From NCBI GenBank assembly GCA_030267965.1, contig BRYA01000648.1:1-64000 (forward strand): DNA of 64,000 nucleotides, read 5' to 3'. The notes below the pieces were generated by a model. That model worked only from the letters and a program-made list of their open reading frames with translations. It had not been told where the DNA came from and did not search any database. This document shows positions 10,873 through 22,300 of the stretch, piece by piece. Position numbers and translations under genes: made by a program. The DNA comes from Triparma columacea (lineage: Eukaryota > Sar > Bolidophyceae > Parmales > Triparmaceae). Within the stretch, counting starts at the first letter, position 1, and every line of letters starts with the position of its first letter.

Positions 10873-13800
10873 TAGCATTCCAACACACTTAGCCCACCTC
10901 CCCGCTCCTCCTCCCCTACCGTAAAATTCTGCGCTTGTAGCACTCCAGCCTCTACAGCCCTTGGATAAATCCTCCCCCTCTCAAGCGCGCCCCATAGGTC
11001 CTCGAACTCGTCAGCGCTGAGGAACATTTTCACCTTCGCTCCTCCCTCCGCTCCCCCCTTCTTCCCCGCCCCTTTACCTTCCACCCTCCCCTTGCCTCCG
11101 TCTGGGCAGCACATGTCAGCCCATGCAAAAAGGTTCACCGCGGCCGCCTCTCCCCCCTCCCCCTCCTCGTGCCCTCCTCCTCCGCCCTCTTCCACCTCCT
11201 CCCCCGCCCAAAGCACCTTTGCTGCCCTCCTCAATCCCCCCCCCATCTCCCCCCCCCCCACTACGCAGTCCCAGCCGAGCAAGTTCAGGAGAAGCCTCCG
11301 ATTTCCGCAAACTCCGACAAAGACAAACACGCAGAACATGTCCGCATGCCTTACCATCTCCTTCGCAATGAATCTACCGATTCCGAACCTGCGATTGAAG
11401 CTAGCGCGGGGGTCAGTTAGAGTCCAACTAAACTTCCCCCCTTCCTTTCCAAACTTCCCCCCTTTCTACCCCCCCCAACTCCTCTCACCTCGCCGTGCTC
11501 TCTCCCTCCTCTCCCATGTCCACCCTATGCTTGTATAGCCTCAGGCTCTCCGGGGCTTCCACGCTCGCGAACCCAATCACGCTGCAGCACCTGTTGCAGC
11601 ACACCGTCGCCCCCCCGCACTTCCAGTACCTCTCGCCCCTAAAGTTGATGTCCTCGAAACTTATTCTCTCCCCCTCTTCCCCCTCCTCCGCACCCTTCTC
11701 GCCGTAGCCGTCCACGAGCAGTATCCCCACTGAGTCCCCGCAGTCTTCCGCGTGCAGGAGGACGACGGAATCGTCCTCCAGAGCGCAGCCCCTGATGGCC
11801 GTCCAACTCGCAGAGTGAAAGTTCACTGCGCTCTCCTCGGCGTGGCAGGCGAGGAAGTCGCTGATTTCGTCCCAGAAGCCCTCGGGTAGCGGGAGGGACT
11901 CTTTCACCCCCCCGCCCTGGAGGAAGGGGTGGTCGCAGAACCTGCACCTGATACTGTTCAGGTCTCTGACTGCAGTGCGTCTCCTAGCGTCGCCGACGAC
12001 GTCGAGCTGCATGGATAGCTCCCCCTCGACTCGCGGGTCTTCGTCGTACGAGAGCCGAACGCAGAGGACATCCTCCTGCCCAGTGATCCTCCCCTCTGTG
12101 ACATTAAAGGGGAGGCTAAGTTTCACCAAAGGCTCCCCCCCCTCCTCCTCTACTAATTCGATTTCGCGCCCGCCCAGCCCGCCGAGCTTCAGCCCTCGCC
12201 CCTCGCCCCCTTCCACCCCGGCCACGTAGACGTTAAAGCACTTAATGAAAGTTTGCACCTCAACCGTAACTCCTACTCCTTCCCTCGCCTCCCTTACCAG
12301 CACCTCTCCCTCCCCCAGGACGAACGCCCCGCTCCTTCCCAGGACGACTCCGGTGGATCCACATACCAGCCTGCACTCCAGCCTCTTCCCCCCCCCCCCA
12401 TTTCCCCCCTCGTGAACCTCTACCGAGCACTCTCCCCTCCCCGCCATTCCTGCCCCCTCGTCGACGTCGTAGCAGAAGGCGAAGTCCAGGTAGTCCGTTC
12501 CTGAAAGTCCGTCAGGTAAGTCCGCGGGGACCAGCGCGACGTAGTCCCTGTGCATCTCTGCGCAATCCCGCGAGGAAGGATTCCCTCCGTCCAGCTTGGT
12601 GACGTGGAAGGCAACCTTTGCGTTCGTTAGGCCTACGGAGAGCAAGTCGACCTTTGCCTTCAAGTTCCTCCTCCCCTCTATAACACCTCCAGCCCCCTCC
12701 CCCTCCCCCAGCATTGCCTTCCCGACCTTCTCATAGTCCCTGCTGACAGCCGTCCCCTTTCCGCCGTCTTTTTCGTTCATGTTAGGCCAGAACTCTCCGG
12801 CGTTCGCCTTCTCAAGCGTGATGCAGAGCTTGCCGTCATCAATAAGCCACGACGAGTCGTAGCAATTGGACGCGAGGGTCGTGCTCTTTTTCAGGGTTAG
12901 GGAGGTCGTTTCCTCAAACTGTGGGGAAACGCGGAACGAGAGCGTTAGTTTGAGATATTCGTGGTGTGCGCATCAAAGTCTTCGCCGCGTTCCTCCTCCT
13001 TCTCACCTCCTCAAACTCTGGGTTGCTGAATTCGAGGACTTCAAAGGGGGAGCTCTCCTCCCTCTTGTAGTTGATGGTTACGAGGTTCGGTTCCAAGACG
13101 ACGTTGACGTTGTCCCTCTTGAGCTTGAGGTTGTTGTTGCTAAAGTAGTCAACCCACATCGTCACGTCCTCCCTACTCTGGGACCACGTTCCCAGGGTGG
13201 CCCCCTCGTCGCTCACCAGCGCAGCCTCCCCCTGCATTTCCTTCCCCTTGTACTTTGCGTAGTCCCCGATGGCCTCGTTGTGGTGCGCCGACGCTATGTC
13301 GTCCGCGAGCTCCTGGGCTACCTTCTGCCCCGCCATCTCCTTCTCGACGGACGAGGCGAGCTCCCGGGCCGCGGAGTCCACCGAGGAGCTCAGTTCGTTG
13401 TAGCTAGTCTCCTTCTTGGCCTCTTCCGCGCTCTCCCGAGCCCTGGCCACCGTTGATCCCAGGGCGCCATCGTCTTTTATCGTCTTGAGGGTAGAAACCG
13501 TGCTGCGACGAGCGAAAAATAATCAATCCAGGTGGAGTAGGGTTGTGTTGTGAGTTGAACGTGGTTTGAATTGTTGCTTTTTGGGCAACTTCAATAGGAG
13601 TGCTAACCACCGTCCTCACCTGGCGTGGAGAGACTTGAGAGCCTCAATCTGCGCTCTCGTGTCGCTCGCCTTCGCCTCGGTTCCCTTGGTCAGCTTGTAG
13701 ACGTGTATGTTCTTCGATGCCGTGATCTCCTTCCCATCTGGCGTCTTGATCCTCTCCGTTGTGTGTCCGTCGGGGTCGACGAGGCCGGAACCGAGCTTTA

Positions 13801-14743
13801 CGGGGTCCCCGCCGTTGGGGTCGAAGGCGGCCACGCATACGACGTCCTTGCAGACGGACGAGAGGAAGTCGAGCGCCATAGCGGGAGGGAGGTTCGTAAA
13901 GATGAGGAACTTTCCCCCGGCCTCGAGGAGGCTCAGAACGTTGAGGATGACAAAGGTGGCGTCGTTCAAGGCAGATGTTGACCTCTCGGCGCTCGTGCCG
14001 CCCGAGAGGATGGCGTCGAGGGTCCCCTTGTCGACCGCCCCGTGCAGCGAGCCCGGGGCGGCAACATTCTCTGGGAGCGGCATGGTGAGGTCGTGGTGGT
14101 GGAACTCCAGGGTCGAGGAGGGGGGGAGGTTTTCCCTGCACTGCTCAATGACGGCGGGGGATATGTCCAGCCCGATCCCGCGGTTGATCACGCCTTTGTC
14201 GAGGAGGTTGGAGAGAAGGGGGGAGTTACCGCACCCCACGTCAACGACGGCGCGGCCCTTCCCAAAGACTGAGGAGAAGAGGGGGTGCATCCGAGCGTAG
14301 TCATTGAAGTACCAGTCGTACGTGTCGGTGTCACCGGTCACGTAGCGCTTCTTGTCCTTGTAGGCGTTCTCCCAGTATTCCTTGTCGCCGTACTCGGGCG
14401 CAGCCTCCATCGCTTTGTCAACATTATCAGAGGCTTCACTGACCTTCTCCTCGAGCTCCTCATTCTCCTTCTTCTCGATATCTAACTTGGCCTTGGCCTC
14501 CTCTGCCTCAGCCTTGAGCCTCTCCACCATTGCCCTAGCCTCCTCCAACTCTCTCCTCGCGTCGTTGATCTTCTTAACCTTGGTGTCTGACAAGCTCGCT
14601 AATTCCGCCATAGCTGCAGCAGCCTTGCATGCCTTCTTGTGTGATTTCCAGTCAGCTTTTTGGCAAACAGCGCTGCAATACGAAACCATCTTACAGCGAG
14701 AACACCGCAGATTGGCTGGGGATCCGCATTGAGGGCACTTCAT
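10872..14743 (-). CDS. MYND finger - methyltransferase - CS domain - UBE3D-like E3 ligase fusion
   Basis: Proposed exons are 14743-13620, 13502-13007, 12918-11489 and 11427-10872: 1201 codons in frame. Residues 1-40 form a MYND zinc finger (CPQCGSPANLRCSRC, CSAVCQ, H, C). A coiled coil follows (about 45-115), then a class I methyltransferase (VVDVGCGNSP as SAM motif I, GLDISPAVI, DKGTLDAIL), closest in style to METTL13/EFM-type lysine methyltransferases. Residues about 470-600 contain a CS/NudC-like stretch ending DDGKLCITLEKANAGEFWP. The rest resembles UBE3D (HECT-like E2-binding): IRCRFCDHPFL, LPEGFWDEISDFLACH, CCNRCCSVIGFAS. Exon 1 would stop at a TGA formed exactly at its CAG|GTGAG donor, so a separate methyltransferase gene is possible. 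However, the CS exon has no nearby start codon, phases 2/2, 0/0 and 2/2 agree, and the acceptor CGCTCGTCGCAG is typical of this window. Confidence 0.65.
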
Positions 14744-14955
14744 GATTGCTAGGGAGAAAGGTATCGGGGGAGGGGATGGGAGGGGAAGTGGGGTGTTCTG
14801 AGACTTTCTGGTAGCTAATAGTGGGTAATCTTGGACTTTGATTGTCGTAAACTACCCTTGACCTGCTGTGCTACGTGTGACGTCTGATATTTGAGCAATT
14901 TAGGGCAATTAGGAAAAACCTAGAGGAAATGCCAAAAGCCATTTAGATTTTAAAC
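14744..14955. promoter_or_regulatory. Short bidirectional intergenic region (fusion gene / DOT1-like)
   Basis: Only 212 bp separate two divergent start codons, so the promoters must overlap. No motif can be assigned by eye. Confidence 0.35.
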
Positions 14956-16534
14956 ATGAGCAATTCGCTTCAGGGTCTTGTGAAGACGATTTTGGCTACG
15001 CCGTCAAAGTCATCGTTGCTCCCTCCATTGATAAATCAACTTAACCAGATAATTACTTCAGAATTCGCGCAAAAATTAGACACCCCGAGAACTCCTTCGA
15101 TTATTGCACCCTCAACTAGCCTATTGAGAAACGTTGAGGCCATTACAAGCAAGGCTCTGTCATCTTCTGGATTGTCGTCGAATGAGATTAATGACGACGA
15201 TTCCACATTTTCACCCCAGCAACCCACAGACAAAGTCGTGAGTTCAGTTTCCCTTCCAGCGAATCGTGGAAAGGATTGCGCGACAATATAATGGGTTAGG
15301 ACAGTTGTGTTTGGGGTTAGGGTTATGGCTTCGCCCCCCCCCCTCCCCCCCCCCCAACTCCCCTCACCGCTTTTACTCCCCTGCTGGCCTATAGTACGGT
15401 GAGACCCCACTTTCAACGTTGACAACCCTCCTATCTCTCCTCCCTTCCCCCCTCCCCTCTACCTTTGTTGACGTCGGCTCAGGTTCCGGCGTCCTTTCCC
15501 TAACCGCCGCCCTAACCGGTAACTTCGCCTCTGTCGTTGGCCTCGAGTACTCCTCCCTCCTGTACTCTCGTTCCACCTCACTCCTCCCCCACTACCTAAA
15601 GCTCTCCCTCCCCACCTCCCTATCTTTCCAGAACTTGGACGTTAGAGAGAGGAACGGGAGGATGGGTGGTATGGGTGTAGGTACCAACCTGTTCTTCTGC
15701 AACTGCCCAACATGGTCTCCTGCAATGATGAAGGACGTTGCCACTCACCTCGACGCCACTTCCAAACCTGGTGACGTTCTGGTTACCTTGAGCAGGAGAG
15801 CCCCCTGCACAACCTACGACATAACGGACGTCTTTCGTTTACCTTGCAACCCCCCTCCTTTATCCCCCTCCATACCTCCCCCCCCCCCAAACCTCTTCAC
15901 CTTCTACGTCTCCACCTGTCACCCCCCCCCACCCCCAGGCTCACACGCCTTAACCCTCCTCCCCCACCTCCCCGCTCTGGCATCTAAGCTCCTAAAGCTT
16001 CCACCCCTAGTTTACCTTCCACTGATGGCCTCCCTATCTGTCCCCCCCTCCCTAGCCCGTTCCCTCCTCCTAGACCTCGGTCCCATGGTTGGGGGTGGGG
16101 GCGCCGCCAAGCCGCTTGGCGTGGTACCTCCCCTCCTCCCAGTCCTCGTCTCCCACCTATCCTACCCTGACCTTAAGGTGAGGGCTTTAGCGTCGACGGT
16201 CCTTAGGGCTTTGGCCGAGCACCCGGTTTTCGGAAGTGAGTTAAGACCTCACGTGAAGGAGGTTACGGGGAGGGTTGAGGAGGCGATGAAGGGGAGACAT
16301 AAGGGGGAGGAGGAACACGTTGTTGTCACGGCTAACTTGGTTGATGTGATTGCAAGGGGGTGCGAGTATGATGGGGTGTATGAGGAAGTTAAAGGAGGGA
16401 GACTATTGGAAGGAGGGTGGGAGGGGGAGGAGAAGGGGGATGATATACTGCGGGAAAGTTTGGGGGAATTAAGAGAGGTTGTGAAAGGGTGGGAAGAGGG
16501 GGTTAGAGGGATAAATGAAATGGTTGTGAGGTAG
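14956..16534 (+). CDS. DOT1-like SAM-dependent methyltransferase with helical C-terminal repeats
   Basis: Exons 14956-15237 and 15395-16534 are in frame (473 aa). The second exon starts YGETPLSTLTTLL, then FVDVGSGSGVLSLTAAL (SAM motif I) and VVGLEYS (acidic loop E binding the ribose). Next comes NLFFCNCPTWSPAMMKDV, matching the place where DOT1 proteins have a VNNFAF-type segment. This order is that of DOT1/H3K79-type methyltransferases, so a lysine methyltransferase acting on chromatin or another protein is inferred. The last 200 residues are Leu/Val-rich helices reminiscent of ARM repeats and are not part of classical DOT1. The sense strand is C-rich at the start of exon 2 and G-rich at the end. 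Confidence 0.6.
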
Positions 16535-16539
16535 GAATA

Positions 16540-16738
16540 GTGGATTTATTTGTACGTCCAGCTCCTCTCCGTGCTGCCCTTGCAGTCCGCTAAGCTCCTT
16601 CCCAAGCCCTACGCTGAGCTCATGCTACAGGATGAGTCCCCAATCGCAGACTTCTACCTCAAGGAATTCGGATTCAAAATCAAAAGAGGGTTGGGAAAAA
16701 AGAAAGCTTTTCGAGCTGACACAGGAGCAAACATTTGA
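16540..16738 (+). pseudogene. XRN 5'-3' exoribonuclease fragment
   Basis: Just after the DOT1-like stop, one frame reads LLSVLPLQSAKLLPKPYAEL, then MLQDESPIADFY. This is the conserved XRN1/XRN2 segment (SVLPP.S..LLP.PY..LM.D..SPI.DFYP). The following residues (KEFGFKIKRG) still resemble it weakly before a stop at 16736. The rest of an approximately 1000-residue XRN protein is absent on either side, so this is read as a relic of a partial duplication. Confidence 0.55.
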
Positions 16739-16740
16739 GG

Positions 16741-17592
16741 ATGATTTTCCCCTCCCTTCGCGTACTTATCTTACTCATTGTCATCTTTGAATGTTTATCG
16801 TTCCAATTGCATGTATCGCGAGGTTTGACATCTCCTAATAAGCGTATTCAACATAAATATGGCACTGAGGTGTCGTCCAAACCTTTCTTCCAACCCTCAA
16901 ATTCTCCAATAAATGACGTTACGTCCCTAAATACTATATCCCCCTCTTCTAAATCTACTACTCCAACTACCACTTCACTTTCTATGGCTAAAGATGATGA
17001 ACTCATCAGAAGAACAAGATCACAAAGAGCGGCTGGTGCTGGAGATAGGGTAGTGGAGCTTAAACGACCATTGGGAGTTGTATTGGAGTGAGTAGCGTAG
17101 CGTACAGTAGACTGGATGAGACGCGCGAAGAGCACTCAACGAGGGGTTGCTTAGCTTCGGTGGTTAACCCTGTTTGTTAATTAATAACCCTAACACACAA
17201 CCATACACCTTCCCCAACAAAACAGAGAAGACGAAAAAGGCAACGTATACGTCGAGACCGTCGCCCCTCTCGGCAACGCCGCCCGCACCGGCATAGTAAA
17301 GAAGGGTGACGTAGTCGTGATGTGTTCCGCGACCTTCGGTGACCAGCTCTGGTCATGCCGTGGCTGCGGTCTCCCCCGCGTGCTGTCCGCCATCAAGGTC
17401 AGGGCGGGGCCGACGGTCACGCTGGTACTGGAGAGACCGGAGGAGAGCACGAAGAGGGCGACCTTCTCGAGGAAGGCGGAAGAGGCGAGGGAGACGGCTA
17501 GGATGAAGGCACAGGCGAAGAAGGATATGCTGCTAAAGGAACTTGAGGCTGATGAGAAGCAACTCAAAAAGGGCTTCTTCGGACTATGGTAG
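16741..17592 (+). CDS. Plastid-targeted PDZ-like domain protein
   Basis: Exons 16741-17087 and 17226-17592 (the acceptor may slip by three nucleotides) give 237 aa. The N-terminus is a hydrophobic signal peptide (LRVLILLIVIFECLS) followed by FQLHVSRG and a Ser/Thr-rich stretch. That is the signal-plus-transit arrangement, with an aromatic residue after cleavage, used for secondary plastids. The domain runs from VELKRPLGVVLEED through ETVAPLGNAARTG and IVKKGDVVVMCS to TVTLVLERP, the PDZ carboxylate-binding and GDxI pattern. A C-terminal basic coiled coil ends in FFGLW. The role is unknown; scaffolding of plastid membrane proteins is a guess from domain type. Confidence 0.65.
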
Positions 17593-17701
17593 GGGGGGAG
17601 GGAGAGAGATGGTAGGATGTGGGGGGAGCGTGGGAGGGAGGGAGAAGAGTTTTGAGAAAAAAGAAGAAAAAAAAGATGGTTTCAAAGAAAAGAAACAGTT
17701 T

Positions 17702-19024
17702 TCAAACGACCTCCTTGTCTTCCCCCCTCCCCTTCCTTCTAATCTCCCCCCTTTCTATGTCTCCCTTAACAGTCCACCATATCATCCCCACCATAACCGC
17801 GCACGCTACCCACCCGTTCCACACCGCCCTCTCCAGTACTTTCCCCCTCCCCTCTCTTCCGATCGCCCAGCTCACTAGCATCGGTCCCCCCCCCTTCCCC
17901 AGGTCGTCGAATATAACGAAGCACGAGAACGCCCTTCCCCTGAACCTGGCCTCTGTAACGTTGCTCAAATACCCCCGAACGATGGGGCCCGTTAGGCAAG
18001 CGAAGAAACCGCTAGCCAATGCGTGAGCCCACCTCACCACCACACCAACACCCATTGCCCTAACCATGAAAGCCGCCCCAGCGACCCCCCCACCGCAAGC
18101 CATAACCGCAGGGTACCTAGGGTCAGAGTTGTAAAGAAGTTGACCACCCCAACCCCCGGCAATCTGACCGACGATACCACCGGCTGCGAATGCCGCAACG
18201 GTCGCTGTGACCGTTTGGGACGGCACGCCCAAATCGTGGAGGAGGTAATCCTGGAGGAAGGTTGAGAAAACCGACCATGGAAGACACCCGGGGACACCCT
18301 GGAGGTAGATAAGGAGGGCCGTAGGGGTGCGCATGATGTGGCTGAGGAACGATTGTGGTTCACGCTTGTCCTCTGTGTGGTTCCTGCCCTCCTCGTGTGC
18401 CGGTTGTTCGTCGCACTTCTTATCGAGCTTGTCAGACTGGAGTCTTTTGGGTTCCTCCAATTGCGAGTTCACGAGGAAGGCTGCCAAAAAGAAAGGCAGG
18501 CTGACGACAGCGAACGCGCACCGCCACCTCTCCGCGCCTGTGACTTCGGGCATCATAGATGAGAGCAGCTGTCCGATGCCAACGCCAAGGGACGTGGAGA
18601 TCCCTACCACTGAGGATACTTGGGTGCGGCGGGTGGGGGGGTAAAGGTCGGAGAGGATGGAGTAGGTAACGGGCATGGAGGCACCGAGGGTTACCCCGGT
18701 AAGGGAACGGGCGAGGAAGAGGGAGGGAAAATTCGGGGAGATGGAAGAGAGGAGGGAGGCTAAACCACCAAGGAGGAGGATGAAGGTTAGGAGGAACTTG
18801 CGGGAGTAAGAGTCGGCCAACGAGCCTATTAAAAGAGAGGCCGGAGCGCCGAGGAGGAAGAGACCACCGGATAAGTAACCTCCGAGCATTGTGTCACGTT
18901 GGGATGGGGTTAATGAGAAGGACTGGGAGATGGAGGTTAGGTGAGGGGACAGAACATTCTGGTCGAGGGTTAAGGATAGGGAGGCGAGGAGGAGAATAGG
19001 GAGGGGGGGTACTAAGGGAGGCAT
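17702..19024 (-). CDS. Major facilitator superfamily transporter (spinster-like)
   Basis: Single exon, 440 aa. Twelve hydrophobic segments are broken by a charged central loop (about residues 205-230). GSLADSYSRKFLL after TM2 is the MFS GxLaDrxGRkxxl motif, and SLFLARSLTGVTLGASMPVTYSILSDLYP matches TM4-TM5 of the spinster/organic-anion branch. The conserved Asp in the first helix (LTLDQNVLS) fits that group. The substrate cannot be read; the family moves lipids, lactate or other anions. The sense strand is C-rich at the 5' end and G-rich at the 3' end. It is head-to-head with exportin-6 and tail-to-tail with the PDZ gene. Confidence 0.8.
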   Translation of the reverse strand: MPPLVPPLPILLLASLSLTLDQNVLSPHLTSISQSFSLTPSQRDTMLGGYLSGGLFLLGAPASLLIGSLADSYSRKFLLTFILLLGGLASLLSSISPNFPSLFLARSLTGVTLGASMPVTYSILSDLYPPTRRTQVSSVVGISTSLGVGIGQLLSSMMPEVTGAERWRCAFAVVSLPFFLAAFLVNSQLEEPKRLQSDKLDKKCDEQPAHEEGRNHTEDKREPQSFLSHIMRTPTALLIYLQGVPGCLPWSVFSTFLQDYLLHDLGVPSQTVTATVAAFAAGGIVGQIAGGWGGQLLYNSDPRYPAVMACGGGVAGAAFMVRAMGVGVVVRWAHALASGFFACLTGPIVRGYLSNVTEARFRGRAFSCFVIFDDLGKGGGPMLVSWAIGREGRGKVLERAVWNGWVACAVMVGMIWWTVKGDIERGEIRRKGRGEDKEVV

Positions 19025-19386
19025 AGGGAGTACTCCCTACAGGTCGGAGGGAGATAAGGGTTTTAGGGGGGGGTTTGGGAGATTTGTTTTGAGATTGAAT
19101 GTGTTTTCTGACGTTGCGCTGTAGTAAGTGACTTAATCGTCTCAATTGTAGGCTAATTGAAGGCTTTACGTGCTATTCTAGAGGTTTCTATCTTCAAATG
19201 TCCGACAGGCAGTTGAAAATGTGCTGAAAATGTGCTTTGTTTCCGCCTATTTTCAACTTAAAAGTACCTAATCGATGTATTAAAGTTACTAAAAATGATT
19301 TTAGTCAGATACTGTCGTTGAAATCACAAATATGATGGAGAAATTAGGCTAAAACTCAGCTTTTTAGTTGCACCCAAAAATGTCCC
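19025..19386. promoter_or_regulatory. Bidirectional intergenic region (MFS / exportin-6)
   Basis: 362 bp lie between two divergent ATGs. The middle is A/T-rich with a short direct repeat (TGAAAATGTGC twice near 19215). No RNA gene is evident. Confidence 0.35.
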
Positions 19387-22300
19387 ATGGCTACCGCCGA
19401 AATTTCAGCCGCACTAGCTACTTTATACCTACCTCAAACATCTAATGACGAAAGAAAGGCAATAGAAACCAACTTAGAATTATGGAAAAGCGATGATACG
19501 TCAATTAGGGTTGCAATAGGTATGATCCTCCACGGGCTGGCACATAAAGAGGAAAGATTCAAAGACCAGAGCGCCATCGTTTGTTCAACTTGGGAGCTCA
19601 TCTGGCACGTGATCTTCGTCAATATCCACCTCGTGGTGTCGTTGTTCCGTATCATCTCATAAAAGAACAAAATTACCCCCTCATCACAACCTCACTAAAT
19701 CCCCCCCCTCCCCCCGCCCTCAAAAACCGCGCAGACTACTTCGCCCAGTACCCGGACGCGAACAATAGCCAGCTCAACTACTTCCTCTCAACCGTGCTGC
19801 ACTTTCACGCCCTTCCAAGAAATTACAGCAGGAAGTCAAACAACGTGAGACTAATCCTACATGAGGGCCTCAAGAACCTGTTGTCCTCGTCCCCCCAGCT
19901 AGGTAAGGTAGTTAGACAAGACTCATGGTTTCCCTTCGCTTGACTCGCTTTGCTCGCCACTCCGCTTTGCTCGCTACTCCGCTTCGCTAACCTTCAATCT
20001 CCCTCCCCCCCCCCCTTTTTCAGACAAGCAGTCCCAATCCAAGTTAATGTCAGCCTACATATCCTGCGTCAAGAACTCCGTCTCAAACGCCGACTACACC
20101 GAGGCCCTCTCCATCACAAACCTGGCCTCCTCCCGGGACCCAAGGGCGGTGCACCTACTGGAGTTTATGGTGGAGGAGATGCCAAGGTTTGACACTACTA
20201 GCGTCATGAAGGTGAGGGGGGGGGGGGGGACGAGGAGTCGATGGCGTGCGCGCAAAAAATAATCCCAACATCGACTGCCCACAAAAACTTATCCCAACAT
20301 CTTTCGTGATTCGCTCCGCTCATCACCGCTCATCGATTCGCTTCGCAGGGCGCCAACAGGAAGAACGTTCAGAACTTCCTTTCTGAGGGCATTACGCACT
20401 TCATCAGTGCCTTCTCCTCCAATATATCCTCCCACTCTGATCCCCTCACCCTCCCCGGCCTCCGCGGGCTCTTGACTCTCCTCTCCTGGGGAAACAGGTT
20501 CCCCATAACTCGGGGGATCACCGTGCACCTCGAGGCAGAGGTGATACAGAAGCTCTTCGAGGTCGCGATGCAGAGCACGGAGAGCCAGACGAGCGTGGCG
20601 GCGCTCATGTGCCTGAACGAAACGCTGGAGTTTAACAAGGTAAGCATGCAGGGGGGGGGCGGGTTTAGTATGAAGAATGGCCAAAAAGGCCAAGCAAAGG
20701 ACCCAACATTGGACGCAACATTGGACGCAACATTGGACGCAACATTAGCTCCCACCCCAAACTCGTTCAGCGGTTCGCTTCGCTCACCGCCCCCCCCCCA
20801 CCCCCCCACCCCAACAGTGGAACCCTCACAACCCTCACCTCCTCCACCTCCTCCGTACCATCGCTTCCTCCGTCGTCTCCCTAACCACCAACTTCTCCTC
20901 CCAGATCCCTTCCAATGCCATTGACGACGATGAGAATGGCTACGCCGTCCAGCTCTGCAACCTCCTCTCCACCTTCTCCCAGAAGCACATCCGCAAGTGC
21001 ATGACCATAGGCTTCGACGTCACGACATTCATGACAGCCACCGCCAACATGACGTTCAAGGTCGCCACCTACCCCGCGCTCGTCGACGTCCTCGCAACGT
21101 GGATCGAGGTGGCCACATTCGTGGACGCTAAGAACCCCGAGGTCGAGGCAGGATTCTCCGAGATCCTGGCGGGGCTGGCGCACAAGAACCTCTTCAGGAG
21201 CAACAGGGACATGCTGGAGGAGCTGGAGCTTACCTTTCCAGACCCCAAGGGAGAGGACCCGTCGGAGGTCACCATCGGGGACGAGGACGGGGACCCGGAT
21301 GATGAGCAAAGGGAAGTGCATGACCAGGTTGAGATGGCTTTGAAATCCTCGGAGGTAAGAAGGGACGAGGAGCAAAGTACGATACAATACTGGTGTGCTC
21401 GGGATGTGCAGCAATCTTGCGTGGGCGACCATATTCCCCCCCACACGCTCGCTTCGCTCGTCGCTCACCCAACTAACGCACCCACCCCTTCCACGACTCG
21501 CTTCGCTCTTTGACACGCCGCAGATCGGCGTGCTCCTTACCTCCACTGCCTCCCTCGCAAAGCTCCTCACCACAGCTTCGCCCCTCTGCGCCACCAAGCT
21601 TTTTGACGTCCTCGAAGCCCTCCTCACTTCCACCCTCACCAAGCTATCTACCGCCTTCGAGCCCGAAGACTCGTGGGACGCCCTCGCAATCCTCTACCTG
21701 TTCGAGACGAGCGTGGCCGCCAGTGCCCTTCTTCACGCCTCCCAGACCCACTTCCCAAAGTTCCTGGCCCTCACCAATAACCTCCTCTCCTTCACTCAGC
21801 AGCTGAACAATACCAAGGCGTGGAGCGGCCAGCCTGCCATCGTCAACATCCTCGTGGCCTGCGCCTCCGCCATGGCCTCCCTGAACCAGACCCTCTGGGG
21901 CTGGACCTCCCACTCCCCTGATGTTCTCCTCTCCCCAACCACGGAGCTATCCGCCTCGATGCTAGCGCTTATATCCTCCTTCGTGTCCGAGCAAGCCGTC
22001 CTCCCCGCCCCCTCGCGCGTCACGTCCGCCTTCTGCTCCCTCGCCCTCTCAATCGGCTCCTGCAGCAAGTCCCAGTACAACTACTTCTCCCTCCCCCCCC
22101 TGTCGGAGGCCAAGCTCCTCGCCTCCCAGTCTCTCGTGGCAGCCACTCCGTCGCTGAACAAGGAGGCGGCGAGGACGTGCTACGAAGCCGTGACGATGAT
22201 GACGATGAGCTCGGGATTTGAGAGGTCGAGGAATAAAGTCAACCAACAGCTCGTTGTCAACGACAAGGTGAGAGTGGGCAGCATTCATGAACTTCTCTCC

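Noticed and set aside
13404..13619. Separate small protein starting at 13619
   Set aside because: The frame reads through an intron and shifts relative to the CS-domain exon.
15290..15330. Telomere-like GGGTTAGGG strings (also near 45120 and 49165)
   Set aside because: They are isolated, imperfect and often lie in codons typical of the purine-rich gene halves; no tandem telomeric array is present.
19581..19943. Continuous plus-strand ORF through 19581-19943 as one exon of exportin-6
   Set aside because: Its first half does not match the frame of the N-terminal exon and contains a C-rich tract before a CGCGCAG acceptor; splicing 19519 to 19735 restores the HEAT-repeat alignment.
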